Position numbers and translations under genes: made by a program. DNA of 64,000 nt from Proteles cristata cristata (Eukaryota; Chordata; Mammalia; Carnivora; Hyaenidae). Positions within the stretch are counted from its first letter, which is position 1. The number at the start of each line of letters is the position of its first letter. This document shows, piece after piece, positions 25,151 to 36,114 of this stretch. The stretch covers positions 186,001 through 250,000 of the forward strand of contig JAESUZ010002613.1 in assembly GCA_017311185.1 (NCBI GenBank). Direction: 5' to 3'. The notes below the pieces were generated by a model. It saw only the letters and a list, made by a program, of their open reading frames with translations, ran no database searches and was not told the DNA's origin.

Positions 25151-25439
25151 TTCCACATCTCAGTTTTCCTTATTTCTTCAAAAAAAAAAAATTTTTTTTT
25201 TTTTGAAATAGAGGTAGCGATGATTTTTCAAATAGGCAGTGGCAAGACAGCAATTCTCACTCCTCCCTTCCCTTGGCAGTCACAACTGGGAGGAATGGAA
25301 AAACGCCTTCAGCACTGAGGCCAGAAGAAAACAAAAGTTAAGACAGAGATGAAGACAGCAGGGCAAGGAGTGGAAAGAAGTGTGCTTGCCTCTCTGCACA
25401 GGAAATTGCATTTGGAACCAAGGAAGGGTAGAAAAGCAC

Positions 25440-25630
25440 AGGACCTTGGATCTGACAACTAATGCTTACTATATGTATGGCCGTGACTGGGGGTGGAAGG
25501 GAGTCAATTCATTTCTCTTGGTTTCATGATTCTCCTTCATAAAATGGAGGTAATATCCGCCAGGGATGCCGAGGGGCTCACATGAGCAAAGGCAGGCAGC
25601 AGGGTTCTGAGATCTATGAAGTATGATACC
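25440..25630 (+). repeat. MIR-type relic
   Basis: ccttcataaaatggaggtaa within a MIR-like context. Confidence 0.55.
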
Positions 25631-25794
25631 AGCATTAACAGGGGAGGTTTCCCTTGGTTTTCTTTTTAGGAACCCTATTACAGTGGAATCTAGGTCTTTC
25701 TTTTTTTCACAGTAACATGATCGGTGCCTAACCCTTGCTACGTAATGTGTACTTAGTAATTTTTCTTTTGTTTTAAATAGTGCTTTTGTTACCT

Positions 25795-26085
25795 TTCTCA
25801 CAAAGCTCCATCTACCCTGCAAACTGTCATCCCTCAAGTCTCAGTCCAAATGTTACTTCTCCTTTAAAGCCTTCCTCAAACCTTCAGCGTGAATCCATCA
25901 CTTCTGCTTTCATGCTCCCACAGCATCCTGAATGCACCACAAGTTCTTGGCCTCATCATCTGACATTGTGACCATCTCTCCCCATTAACACTGAGCTTCT
26001 TGAAAACAACTGGGCTTTGTCTTTGAATTCTTACTACCTAACACTATACTGCATAGTCAATTAATGTTTGAATGAACAGATGATA
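25795..26085 (+). repeat. L2-type relic
   Basis: aatgttacttctcctttaaa through attaatgtttgaatgaacag. Confidence 0.65.
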
Positions 26086-26163
26086 AAGAAGCAATCCAAA
26101 GACTTAGTTATTTGGCCCAGGAAAAGTAAATTCAAGGAGAAACTTAAGAATCAGTCTCCAAAA

Positions 26164-26390
26164 GGGGCGCCTGGGTGGCTCAGTAGGTTAAACCTCCGAC
26201 TTCAGCTCAGATCATGATCTCACAGTTTGTGGGTTCAAGCCCCACATCGGACTCTGTGCTGACAACTAGCTCAGAGCCTGGAGCCTGCTTCACATTCTGT
26301 ATCTCCCTCTTTATCTGATCCTCCCCTATGCATACTCTCTCTCCCTCTCTCTCAGAAATAAGTGAAACATTAAAAAAAATGTTGAAAGAG
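26164..26390 (+). mobile_element. SINEC copy
   Basis: Perfect duplication TCAGTCTCCAAAA at 26151-26163 and 26391-26403. Confidence 0.94.
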
Positions 26391-26574
26391 TCAGTCTCCA
26401 AAATACATACAGATTATTAAATTTTAGAGAGGAGTGTGTCTGTATTAAACATTGTGCTACTGCATGGTTTACAGTGTAAGACTATTGGGTGAATTGAATT
26501 AACATTAAGTTTTTCATCTTCTTTGTAGGGTAAAACTTGAGGAAAAGCTTTAAATTACAATAGGGATTTAGTTT

Positions 26575-26765
26575 GACTAGTTTTCAACATCAGCATTATG
26601 GCATTTTGAGCCAGATGAATCTTTGCTGCGGGAGGCTGTACTCTGCATTGTAGGATGTCAAATCACACTAGACATCAGCCCACCTGAAGATGTGACAACC
26701 AATAATACTCCCAGACATTGCCAAAAGTCCCCTGGGGGGAAAAATTGACACTAGTTGAAAACGAG
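26575..26765 (+). mobile_element. Old hAT-like MER repeat
   Basis: Same family as 21258-21470: gctgcgggaggctgta, gcattgtaggatgtca and agacattgccaaaagtcccc. Confidence 0.55.
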
Positions 26766-26829
26766 TTGCTTAGATCTAAAGACTAAATTCCTGCAGGTAA
26801 GAGTCTTGTGGCATCAGAAAAAGAGACAA

Positions 26830-27027
26830 GGGGCACCTGGGTGGCTCAGTCGGTTAAGCGTCTGACACTTGATGTCAACACAGGCCATGATCTTGAAGTT
26901 CATGAGATGGAGCCTCCCATCAGGCTCTGCACTGACAGTGTGGAGACTGCTTGGGATTCTCGTTCTCCTTCTATTTCTCTGCCCCTCCCCTGCTCTCTCT
27001 CTCAAAATAAATAAATAAGCATTTAAT
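26830..27027 (+). mobile_element. SINEC copy, divergent subfamily
   Basis: The middle reads cacttgatgtcaacacaggc and gttcatgagatggagcctcc, an older variant also seen at 41091 and 54042. Confidence 0.9.
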
Positions 27028-28052
27028 TAGAGACACAGGAGATGGTGGAACTCTGACCATTAGTTCCTTTAAGATATGGCAGGTGATTTGTTTTACCGAT
27101 TTACATTGTACCTTCCATTCTGAAGGCAGGTATTAACCGAATGAAATGATATCATGGTAACATATAAAACGTCTTCTGTCAGCTGCAAGGGATATTTCTG
27201 AAACAGGAATAATCTGACAGCCTTTGTTGATGAAATGAGGAAGCCATTTATCAAACCATCTAGCTACTTCCCCTGTACTGCACTTATTCAAGGGCACTGA
27301 CTGTAGTACACCCTGAGTGTCATAGCACTTTATATATCACCTGAACAAAAAGTTTTCATTTAAAGTTTAATATCTTAGAGTTATTGATTTGATGGTTTTC
27401 TGTAAATCTTTATTTGGCTATTTACCTCTGGACTTCAGGAGCTACAAAACAAATAATATAATCAACATCATCCCCCGAAGACATAGAGGACATTTGATAA
27501 CAGACACAAACATCTCTGCAGTGGGAGAAGCACATGATTCCTTGTCTCGGCTCTGCATCCACATGGCTGGTGAGCTACCATTGGTCCTTTCATGACTTAA
27601 CAGCATATTCAGGTGTCCGAGCTGGGTTTTTATTTCAACCTGCTTCCTTTGTGTTATAAAACAGCATTCCTTCTCTCTGTTCAACTATCTGCTAAGGCAT
27701 TCGGACTGGCCAAGACACATCTATCCGGTGAAATTTTGGTTCAGAGTGTTTCTCCAAACACTGTAAAATCTATTTCCAGATTAACAAATTTCATTAGCTC
27801 AACAGAGAGTTATTGCTGTACTCTGGTGTTAAGACTTTATTCTGTGCTAAACGATCACATATGGATGAAAACAATGAAACCTAGCAATATATGTAAAGAA
27901 GTTGAAGATCTCATTACATTTTACCCTTTCTGTGGCTCCTTCAGGACATTCCTGCCTAGGCTTCTCTGAGTTGGTTTATCTTACACACGGTGTGAACTGT
28001 TTAACTGACTTTGTTGTCTTCTTTGAAGATGGCTGCAAGAAAACTTAGCCAA

Positions 28053-28248
28053 GGGGAGCCTGGGTGGCTCAGTTGGTTGGGTGTCCAGCTTCGGCTCAGG
28101 TCACAATCTTACGGTTCGTGGGTTCAAGCCCCACGTTGGGCTCTGTGCTGACATCTAGCTCAGAGCCTGGAGCCTGTTTCAGATTCTCTCTCTCTGACTC
28201 TCCCCTGCTCACGCTGTCTCTCTCTCTCTCTCATAAATAAATTTAAAA
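28053..28248 (+). mobile_element. SINEC copy
   Basis: Duplications aaacttagccaa (28041-28052) / aaacgtagccaa (28249-28260). Confidence 0.93.
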
Positions 28249-29234
28249 AAACGTAGCCAAATTTCCTTGGCCCCTGTCTTCAGAAAATACATAGAATTCA
28301 GTGGCAGTATTTCCCAATGGGTTCCTCAAATGCTATTGAAAAAGGGGTTCTGGATCAAATAAATTTGGAAAATGTTGCATTCTTGGTGATTCACAATGCA
28401 CATGGCATATCAAAGTTTGAGAGATTCTGTAACAGTGATAACCTGTTTAAATTTATTTCAACCATGTTCAAGCATTTTCATTATGTATACCTTTTTAATG
28501 ACTTATCCACTAACATCTGGCCTTATTAGCATTCTGTGGAACTTGCTTTATGGTTTGCATTCCTAGAACTATTTTACACCTCTATCACTTTTAAATCTCT
28601 TCTGTCCCATGTTGTGTTTAATGTATATCTTTAGAACATCTGAAGTCCTTTCAGAACGTGGTGTGATAAAAATTTAAGAATAATAAATAAACATGTTAAC
28701 TACATGACATTGGGCAAGTAACTTTCACACTCCAGGCCTGAACTTATTAGGTGTTAGCCATGTTACACACACTCACGCAGAACTAAGGTTTAGTTTGCAC
28801 CTGGCTACTGTAAGCGTCCATCCTCCCATCTTCATTAGAAGGTAACAAACTCTATTGAAACCCACCCTTTCCTTGACTCTTTGCATTGAAAAATGGCTTT
28901 GGAGAAATCCATCCACTTGCACGTCTCTGTTTCCAGCATTCTAATTCCCACCTAACCTCAAAAGAGAGTTACATTCAGTCCCTTGATAAAGACTGCCAGG
29001 CGGACAGAGTGGGAGAGAGAGCCAGGAACACACTCAGTTGAAGAGAGGGTAAATTGGGAAGTCCATGTTCTAGAGAGATTGAGAACTAGGAGATCCCCTT
29101 TCCAAAATCTAGGGAAGCCTGGGGCAGGAGGTCACATGATCACATCGGAGCTGTGAAAGGTGCTTGGCTTTCGAGACTGAAGGATAGAAAGCTTGACCTT
29201 TCCACCCTAAAATGTATCTATTCATATGAATTTA

Positions 29235-29490
29235 CAAAGGGCCTGCCCAGACCTGGCTGCCAGGCTCCATCCTAGATGCTTGTTACAGAAAGAATGAGAC
29301 ACAGTTCCTGCTCTCAGGGAGCTTGGTCTTCCTGAGAGGGTGAGAACATTTGGCAAAATAACACAACTGGGGATATGAGGGTTAAATTAGAGGTAGTTGG
29401 GCACTGTTTAAGGTACCAGAGATGCAGAGATGAATTAAACAGACAATCCTTACCTTGGTGGAGCCTACATTAGAGGTGACATACTAGGTG
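29235..29490 (-). repeat. L2-type relics
   Basis: cagttcctgctctcagggag and ggcactgtttaaggtaccag match reverse L2 3' text. Confidence 0.45.
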
Positions 29491-30390
29491 TGACCCCTTG
29501 TTCTTTGAAAGCTTCAATAAAGCTTCAATGAAACCACTCCCTTTAGGAAAGATGAGAAAGAACTTCACAGTGTAAGTAATCAAGTTGACCTGGGCTTGGA
29601 AAGACGCACACAAGGTTGCCAGTGAAAACATACTGGAGGGTAATGCTAGGAAAGGAATTTCAGAGGAATTTTGGTGTGACTGAATGGCAGGACATAAGGA
29701 AAGTAATAGGTGGCAATTAGAATGGGAAATGAGTGCAGGGAGATAGATCCCAATTTAAGCCATGGTTGTACCACAGCACAAGTGGTGGGTTGGCTAACCG
29801 GAGCCATATGGCCTATAGTTGTAGTACAAGATGTTTGGGGCTTACTTATGTATCATGGTAAGTACAGTACAGTACTTCAGTGGCTCCTGAAGTTTCCTGA
29901 ACACTTGTTCCCTGAACTAACATCTCAGGTTTTGATTACTATCCATTCACCATGGCTTTCCAACCCAGACTGGATTCCAGACCTTTATATCCAACAGCCC
30001 TGACAGATAGCTCTACATGCTTACTTCAAAAGCACATAAAACTCAGCCTGACAAAACTGGACTGAACCCATAATCTTCCTGCTAAACCTGGTCACCCTCT
30101 ATCCTCTGATGTTTCTTGCTAGTGCATGGTACCACAATCTCTCCAAGTGCCTGAGCCAGAAATCATCATCCTTGACACCTGCCCAACTCATATCTCATTG
30201 GACATATCACAAAACCCCACTGACCTTCCTTATTAAAACTCTCTCAAACTCCTCCACTTCTCACTGTCACCTCTACCACCCTAGTCAGAGCTACCCTCTT
30301 ATCTAACCTGGACAAAAGCAACAGTGGTCTCTACATCACATGCTTGCCTCCTACAATGCATATTCCACTTTATAGCCAGCATGACCTTTT

Positions 30391-30602
30391 ATTTATTTTT
30401 TTAAATGTTTATTTATATTTGAGAGTGGGGGGGGGCAGAGCTGGGGAGGGGTAGAAAGAGAGGGAGACACAGAATACAAAGGAGGCTCCAGGCCCCAAGC
30501 TATCAACACAGAGCCCAACACAGCTCTCAAACTCATGGACTGCAAGATCATGACCTGAGGCAAAGTCGGACTCTTAACCGGACTGAGCCACCTAGGTGCC
30601 TC
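30391..30602 (-). mobile_element. SINEC copy
   Basis: Perfect 18-bp duplication TAGCCAGCATGACCTTTT at 30373-30390 and 30603-30620. Splits an L2-like relic. Confidence 0.95.
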
Positions 30603-31140
30603 TAGCCAGCATGACCTTTTTAAATTAAAATCTATTTATGTCACCCCCAACTAAGGACTGTCAATGATTTCTTATTGCTTGTAACGATTCCTTATCATGG
30701 TCTCCTTGAATGAGCTTTCTCCCTACCCAAGCCTGCAGATTCATCTTCTATCACTTCCCCTATGGTCTGCTATCCTACTGGCCTTCTTTTAGTTCCTGGA
30801 ATATGCAACACTCAGGGCTTTCACACATGCCATTTTCTCTATTCTTCTTCCTATACAGCAACCATGTATCATTTAGATCACAACTAAAACACCACATCTC
30901 AAAAAAGCATTCTCATATTCCTGCAGACTAGTTCAGATTCCCTGCTAACTGTCCTAATAGCCCCCAGTCTTTATAGCACTTAAACCAACTCACTTGTGGA
31001 ACTTGACATTTCGTGTCTTTCTTCCATTAGAACATAGACCTTACTAGAACAGATACTATGTTTGCTTTTTCACCATTGTTTTCTCCAGGTCCCAGAATGC
31101 CTTAAGCCCTGTAGATGCTCTGTAAATAGGAATAGGAAAA
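30603..31140 (+). repeat. L2-type relic, continued from 30310-30390
   Basis: ctcatattcctgcagactag and tgcttaagccc-like end text. The 5' part lies before the SINE at 30391-30602. Confidence 0.5.
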
Positions 31141-31312
31141 GTTGCCTTTTCCATTACCAGTTTGGAGAGTGACGATGCATATTTACAGATTAAAAACAAA
31201 AGACAACTATTTAACTTTAAGCCATCATTTCCCAAACTTGCTTAACTATGGATCTTTCTCCTACCTAAGTATTGGCATTTTGTTGGACATTTATGTTCTA
31301 AAACACACTGTG

Positions 31313-31364
31313 TGATGGATGGATGGATAGATAGATAGATAGATTAGATAGATAGATAGATAGA
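31313..31364. repeat. (GGAT)n/(GATA)n microsatellite
   Basis: Compound tetranucleotide run with one GATTA interruption. Confidence 0.95.
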
Positions 31365-31680
31365 GTTGTCTGAACTGCTCCCTCTCCATCCTAAATTGTG
31401 TATCTCTGAAGCCATGGTTTTATAACCTCATCCCTCCCTAAACACCTGTGGGCTTGTTAGGTGGTGCAGCCACAGGCACCTGAGGATACCATGGGGGATG
31501 TCATCATGGGCCTTGTGCCAGCAGAGAAGAAGCTGGTCTGCAGAGAAAGAACAAAGCAATCATGGGAAGGGAAGGTTTAGGCAGGGATCCCAAGCTCAGA
31601 TGGAATTAGACAGGACAACAGGAGTGAGGCAAACTGACAGGGCATGTCCTGTCTCAAGATACTCAAATTCAGAATTCTTT

Positions 31681-31870
31681 CTGGTGGTTTTCAAAGTATA
31701 ATCTTCCAGTATCATCTAGAAACTTGTCAGAGAGTCAGGGTCAACTGCCCAGGCATATTACAATCTCTGGGGTGAGGCTCAGCAATCAGTGTTTTAACAA
31801 GGCCTTCAGGTAATTCTGATGCTGATTTGCATTCTATACTGCTGGCCAAACTATACAAATCTGAGGAACA
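31681..31870 (+). mobile_element. MER5A-like hAT relic
   Basis: Decayed copy beginning ggtggttttcaaagtataat, with the core ttcaggtaattctgatgctg found in MER5A. Confidence 0.65.
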
Positions 31871-32134
31871 AATCTCACCCACAGGCTGGTGACCTCTGCT
31901 GAAAGCAAGATGAAACACAAAGTAGCAGTCTTAACTTTTCATGACTTTCTAGACCCTGATTCCACCCAATCATGATTCCTAGTTTTATTCAAATCCTGGA
32001 GCTATTCCTACATAGGAATTTTTTTCAATAAATTTCCTCTTTTGCTTAAACTAGTTTGTTGAGGTTTTTTTTTTTTTTTTACTTATCCAAACAGAGATTT
32101 AGACATATCATTTTAAAAAACAACAGCAGAACAA

Positions 32135-32290
32135 AACAAAATAAACCTGGATTCAAGGCCTAGTTCTACCAAAAATGAGCTATGACAAGTCCCATCTCTC
32201 TGAGCCACACCACCATCACCTACAAATGATGGGATTGGACTGGGTGATATCCTAGACACTAATTTCTCTGGATAATCTTTTGACCCTCCA
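32135..32290 (+). repeat. MIR-type relic
   Basis: ctggattcaaggcctagttc and aatgatgggattggactggg. Confidence 0.5.
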
Positions 32291-32318
32291 GATCCCTTAA
32301 GAAAGAAAGCGCCTAAGA

Positions 32319-32525
32319 GAGGCGCTTCAGTGGCTCAGTCAGTCAAGCAACTGACTTCAGCTCAGGTCATGATCTCACTGCTTATGAGTTTGAGCCCTGC
32401 GTCGGGCTCTGTGCTGACAGCTCGGAGCCTCAAGCCTGCTTCAGATTCTGTGTCTCCCTCTCTCTCTGCCCCTCCCCTGTTCGTTCTCTGTCTCTCAAAA
32501 ATAAATAAATGTTAAAAAAAAGTTA
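32319..32525 (+). mobile_element. SINEC copy
   Basis: Head gaggcgcttcagtggctcag. Lies 95 bp from an inverted copy at 32621. Confidence 0.9.
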
Positions 32526-32620
32526 AGAAAAAAAAAGTTTTCTAAGTTTCTTTAGTTCTCACCATTGACTCCAGGTAGTTAAAGTACCAAAAACAGAAAA
32601 TAGAAATACCCCGATTATTC

Positions 32621-32821
32621 TTTTTTTTTTAAATGTTTATTTTTTGAGACAGACAGAGTGCAAGTGGGGGAGGGCCAGAGAGAGGGAGACAGAATCCAAA
32701 GCAGGTTTCAGGCTCCAAGCCACCAGCACAAAGCCCGATGGCGGGGCTCGAACCCATGAACAATGAGATCATAACCTGAACTGAAGTTGGATGCTTAACC
32801 AACTAAGTCACCCAGGTGCCC
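32621..32821 (-). mobile_element. SINEC copy
   Basis: Duplications agaaataccccgattatt / agaaataccccaattctt. Opposite orientation to 32319-32525. Confidence 0.92.
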
Positions 32822-34290
32822 AAGAAATACCCCAATTCTTTATGTCTCCCTTACCTTGTCTTTCAAAAGCACCATCTATTAATGAGAGAGCAGCTTTAAA
32901 TAATAAGGCTTATTTCATGTTCGAAGTCTTTTTCAATTTCAACTAAATTCTAACATAGTAATTAGGCTAACTTAAAGTTGCTGTCTGTAATGAAATGTGC
33001 ACTGAAAAAACATGTACATACGACCAAATTATAATTGCATAAAAATATAGTAATTTTTGGCAATTTTTCTCTTCATAAAAATGTAACTCATCCAAAAAAG
33101 AAATGCTAAATTAAATGGCAAAATATTTTAAAGATTTTAAACAAATGTAAGGTTTCAAGGAAAATATCATAAAATCAAAGGAATTAAAATAAATAGTACA
33201 GATATCCTCTACTAAGCCCATAAACCCTGCATTATGTAACTTTTTAGTTGATAAAGAATAAAAACTAGTATTGTTTTGACCCTTAAATTCTCACTCCAGC
33301 AGACTTTTCTCTGATGCTGAAATGAAAATAGTGACCAAATGCTTTGATGGACAACTCATTACAATGAGAACTGAAGGCTTCCAAAACCAGACAAAGATTT
33401 TTTTCTGTATCTCTCAGATGCCAGGAAAGTAAGGGAAATATTTCAGTTTCCCACCCAAGAACGAACTCTATGTCTGCACTTAAAAAAAAAAAAGTGCCTT
33501 AGAAATGACTGAACTCAAGGTACAGTTTTTGAAAAGCAGAAAATGTTCCCAAGGCAGAGTGAAGGAAAAAAATTATTGAGAGAAAATAAAAAGAAGGGGG
33601 AAGAAATCTTTCAACAGAGTAGAAACTGTTAGTCTCTCTCTGTGTCCCTGAAAGGTTTTGATCCAGCCCTATTTGTTATCCTAGAAAAGCTCTTCTGAAG
33701 AAAGGTCTCAGTGTAAGAACTGCTTGAAAGAAGCCAACCCCTTGGAAATAGGAACGGCTCGGCCATTTATTAACGTCAAATATGCTGCCTGCATGAATCA
33801 GTTAGCTTGTCTCTTGGAAGCCATACAGAAAAGTTCTCGCGCACCTGCTTCTTGGTGCTGTGACACTTCTGACTTTAATGACAGCAGCAACAACCACCAG
33901 AAAATAAAATAAAAAACAAAACAAAACGCCGAACATGACTACATCCTACTTTCTAAATGGTTGATTCATCAATTCGTAAAGGCTTCTTGCTGAAGAATCC
34001 TCAGTAACCACAGCATATAAAAGCTCGCTCAGACGTAAAAGCAAAAGCAAAACAGAGTCATTCTCCTAAACTGGCAAAATGTAACCAAATTACCACAAAA
34101 CTGACCTTAGAAACAAAGAGAAATGGAGCAGAAAAAGGCCAGATTTCTTACTGGCAGTACCACAGTGGCAAGAATCCCAGACCTGAGAAAAGCTGCCAAG
34201 TAGAAGAGAGAAAATTAGACTTTCCAAAAGCAGCCAAGCCCAGTGCACACAGTATTCCCAACAGCTGGAGTGAGCTTCAGAAGCAACATG

Positions 34291-34820
34291 CAGGTATAAG
34301 GTCCAGCCTTATTCTTTATTTACAGCACAGTTCGAAGTCATTAAATCAAGTACAAAAGAAATGGCTTCCATTTCCTGGATTGGCATCGGACATCCTTCCT
34401 ACCAGCTGCAATTACATCATTTTTATCTATCTTCTGCTGTTCTCTTTTGAGGGAAGGGATGGGGAGTGACAAATGGACCAAAGAGACTTTAACCTCAAAC
34501 CCAAGAGGAAGCCCCGCTTGCAGAAAAACAAAGGAAGCGACCCTCCCTCTTGTGAAACAAATACTGCTCCAGTATGAGCACCACTGATGGTGGAGGAAAG
34601 CTGTCACAAAAAGATTCTTCCCGGGGGTGCCGTGAAGATGGCGAGGATTCAGGGTGTGGGATGGCTGCTGTCACCATCATCACCCTCTCTTCCTTGTCAA
34701 CCTTCTCCTCATCAAATCTAACGACAAACAAGGGAAAGTAATTACACGTAGAAAACCAAAGTGAATGGGAACGTGGGTACAATGAACATAAAAGAAGAAA
34801 GTGAAAATGATCAAAATTTC
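34291..34820 (-). other. PRCP: PRCP 3' untranslated region
   Basis: This runs from the base after the stop codon to an inferred cleavage site 10-30 nt beyond the AATAAA at 34315-34320, about 0.5 kb in all. It is free of recognisable SINEs, unlike its surroundings, which fits a constrained exon. Short open frames here are shadows of the UTR and are not genes. The exact cleavage position is inferred. Confidence 0.65.
34315..34320 (-). promoter_or_regulatory. Polyadenylation signal of PRCP
   Basis: The plus strand reads TTTATT, which is AATAAA on the PRCP strand. It lies in the local context gtaaataaagaataagg, about 500 nt past the stop codon. It is the only well-placed canonical signal before the SINE-rich intergenic sequence begins. 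Confidence 0.65.
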
Positions 34821-35037
34821 TCAGTGCTTCTTTCTCTGACTGGCATAGAAATCTCTGATCCACTGCTTCATGTGTCTGACTTCCAAGGAGCGGGCTAATA
34901 CCACGGTCGTGGGATCAAAGGCATTTCTGGCTCGAAGATCTAGATGATGGGCCCCTCCTGGGATGGTGATCGCAACCAAGGTGTCTGTGATATCCTTGGT
35001 TACTCCACCTCCTGACCAGGGGTCTAGTTCACCATTG
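34821..35037 (-). CDS. PRCP: PRCP terminal coding exon with catalytic Asp and His
   Basis: This 217-nt coding part of the last exon starts by completing the Ser codon and reads NGELDPWSGGGVTKDITDTL. The charge-relay Asp codon is at 35022-35024 (human Asp430) and the catalytic His of GAHHLDL is at 34947-34949 (human His455). The end reads VRHMKQWIRDFYASQRKKH, then TGA at 34821-34823. The last residues are more basic than the human tail I recall. The acceptor is ctcacttag with a T-rich tract upstream. The exon continues into the 3' UTR without a further intron. Confidence 0.96.
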
Positions 35038-35319
35038 CTAAGTGAGGGAAAAAAAAAAAATAAGATTGTTAGTTTTTCATATCTACACCCAGAGAAGACA
35101 GGAGAAACCTATTATGTGCATAACATCAAAAATTACAAATTTATAACTTGCAGGATTTGATCTGAGGATCTAATCTGTCATATAAAAAGGTGCTTCATGC
35201 TGGAATTTTACATATTTTCTGCAACAAGGTGCAAGAGATAGAATCAGGGAAGACTGAAGGTGGTACTCTGTGAATCAACCCAGATTCTACCAGGACATGG
35301 AATTCAGAAGCCTGAATTT

Positions 35320-35520
35320 CAGTCCAAGCTTCATGACTCAAAAGCTGGATATCTCATACAAGTTACTCACTCAGTTTCCTCATCTGTAAAATAGAGATAA
35401 CAAGGCCGACCTCATAAGGTTGTTATAAGGGCTAAACCAGAGGGTACACATGGATGTACTGAATAAGCACAGTGTTAGGCACAGAGGAGTCCTTCAATTA
35501 ATGCCAGTTTCCTTACTTCC
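35320..35520 (+). repeat. MIR-type relic
   Basis: ctcagtttcctcatctgtaa, ctcataaggttgttataagg and gcacagtgttaggcacagag. Confidence 0.8.
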
Positions 35521-35589
35521 TAGGACCCAACTACCAGAGTGATTAAAAACAAAACAAAAACAACTCCCATATTTTAAGAATGCTAATTA

Positions 35590-35808
35590 GGGGTGCCTAG
35601 GTGGCTCAGTCGGGTTAAGCGTCCGACTGCAGCTCAGGTCATGATCTAGTGGTTCATGGGTTCAAGCCCCACATTGGGCTCTGTGCTGACAGCCTGGAGC
35701 CTAGAATCTGGAGCCTGGTTTGGATTCTGTGTCTCCTTCTCTCTCTGCCCCTCCCCAACGCATGCTCTGTCTCTGTCTCAAAAATAAATACTCCCCCCAA
35801 AATTAAAA
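35590..35808 (+). mobile_element. SINEC copy in PRCP last intron
   Basis: Duplication AATGCTAATTA at 35579-35589 and 35809-35819. Antisense to PRCP. Confidence 0.93.
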
Positions 35809-36114
35809 ATGCTAATTAACTCAGCTTTAAAAAAATGCATTTTTTTTTCTTTTTAAACAATACACTCCTCTTAGTACAGTACTTCGGGAAATAGGATGGT
35901 AGAACTGAAAAAGTCCCTTGGATCTGGAATCAGAAAATTTGGGCATTACTCAAAGATCTTCATTTTATATTAGCTTTAAAGTTAAAGAAATGGTATGTTA
36001 TTAGTCTTGGCTGGTTTATACAACACATTTCAGAATGACATAAACAGGACCGGTCATCAAAATAGGCTATTTAGTTTAGCTGAGTAAAAAACCGATATAC
36101 CACTGACGGTATTC

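Larger units (their letters stand above)
1..34290. other. Intergenic region downstream of PRCP
   Basis: No protein-coding exon is recognisable on either strand; the longest open frames are under 265 codons and the longest lies in L1 sequence. From recalled human synteny the next gene in this direction would be FAM181B, tens of kilobases away, so a gene desert is expected. Unannotated pieces such as 1-910, 1600-3800, 4945-6180, 9350-10560, 27030-28040, 28260-29230, 29480-30300 and 32825-34290 contain nothing I can name. Confidence 0.75.

Noticed and set aside
34341..34863. Two minus-strand frames of 88 and 122 codons near the PRCP end
   Set aside because: They are out-of-frame readings of the terminal exon and its 3' UTR. 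The real frame stops at 34821.
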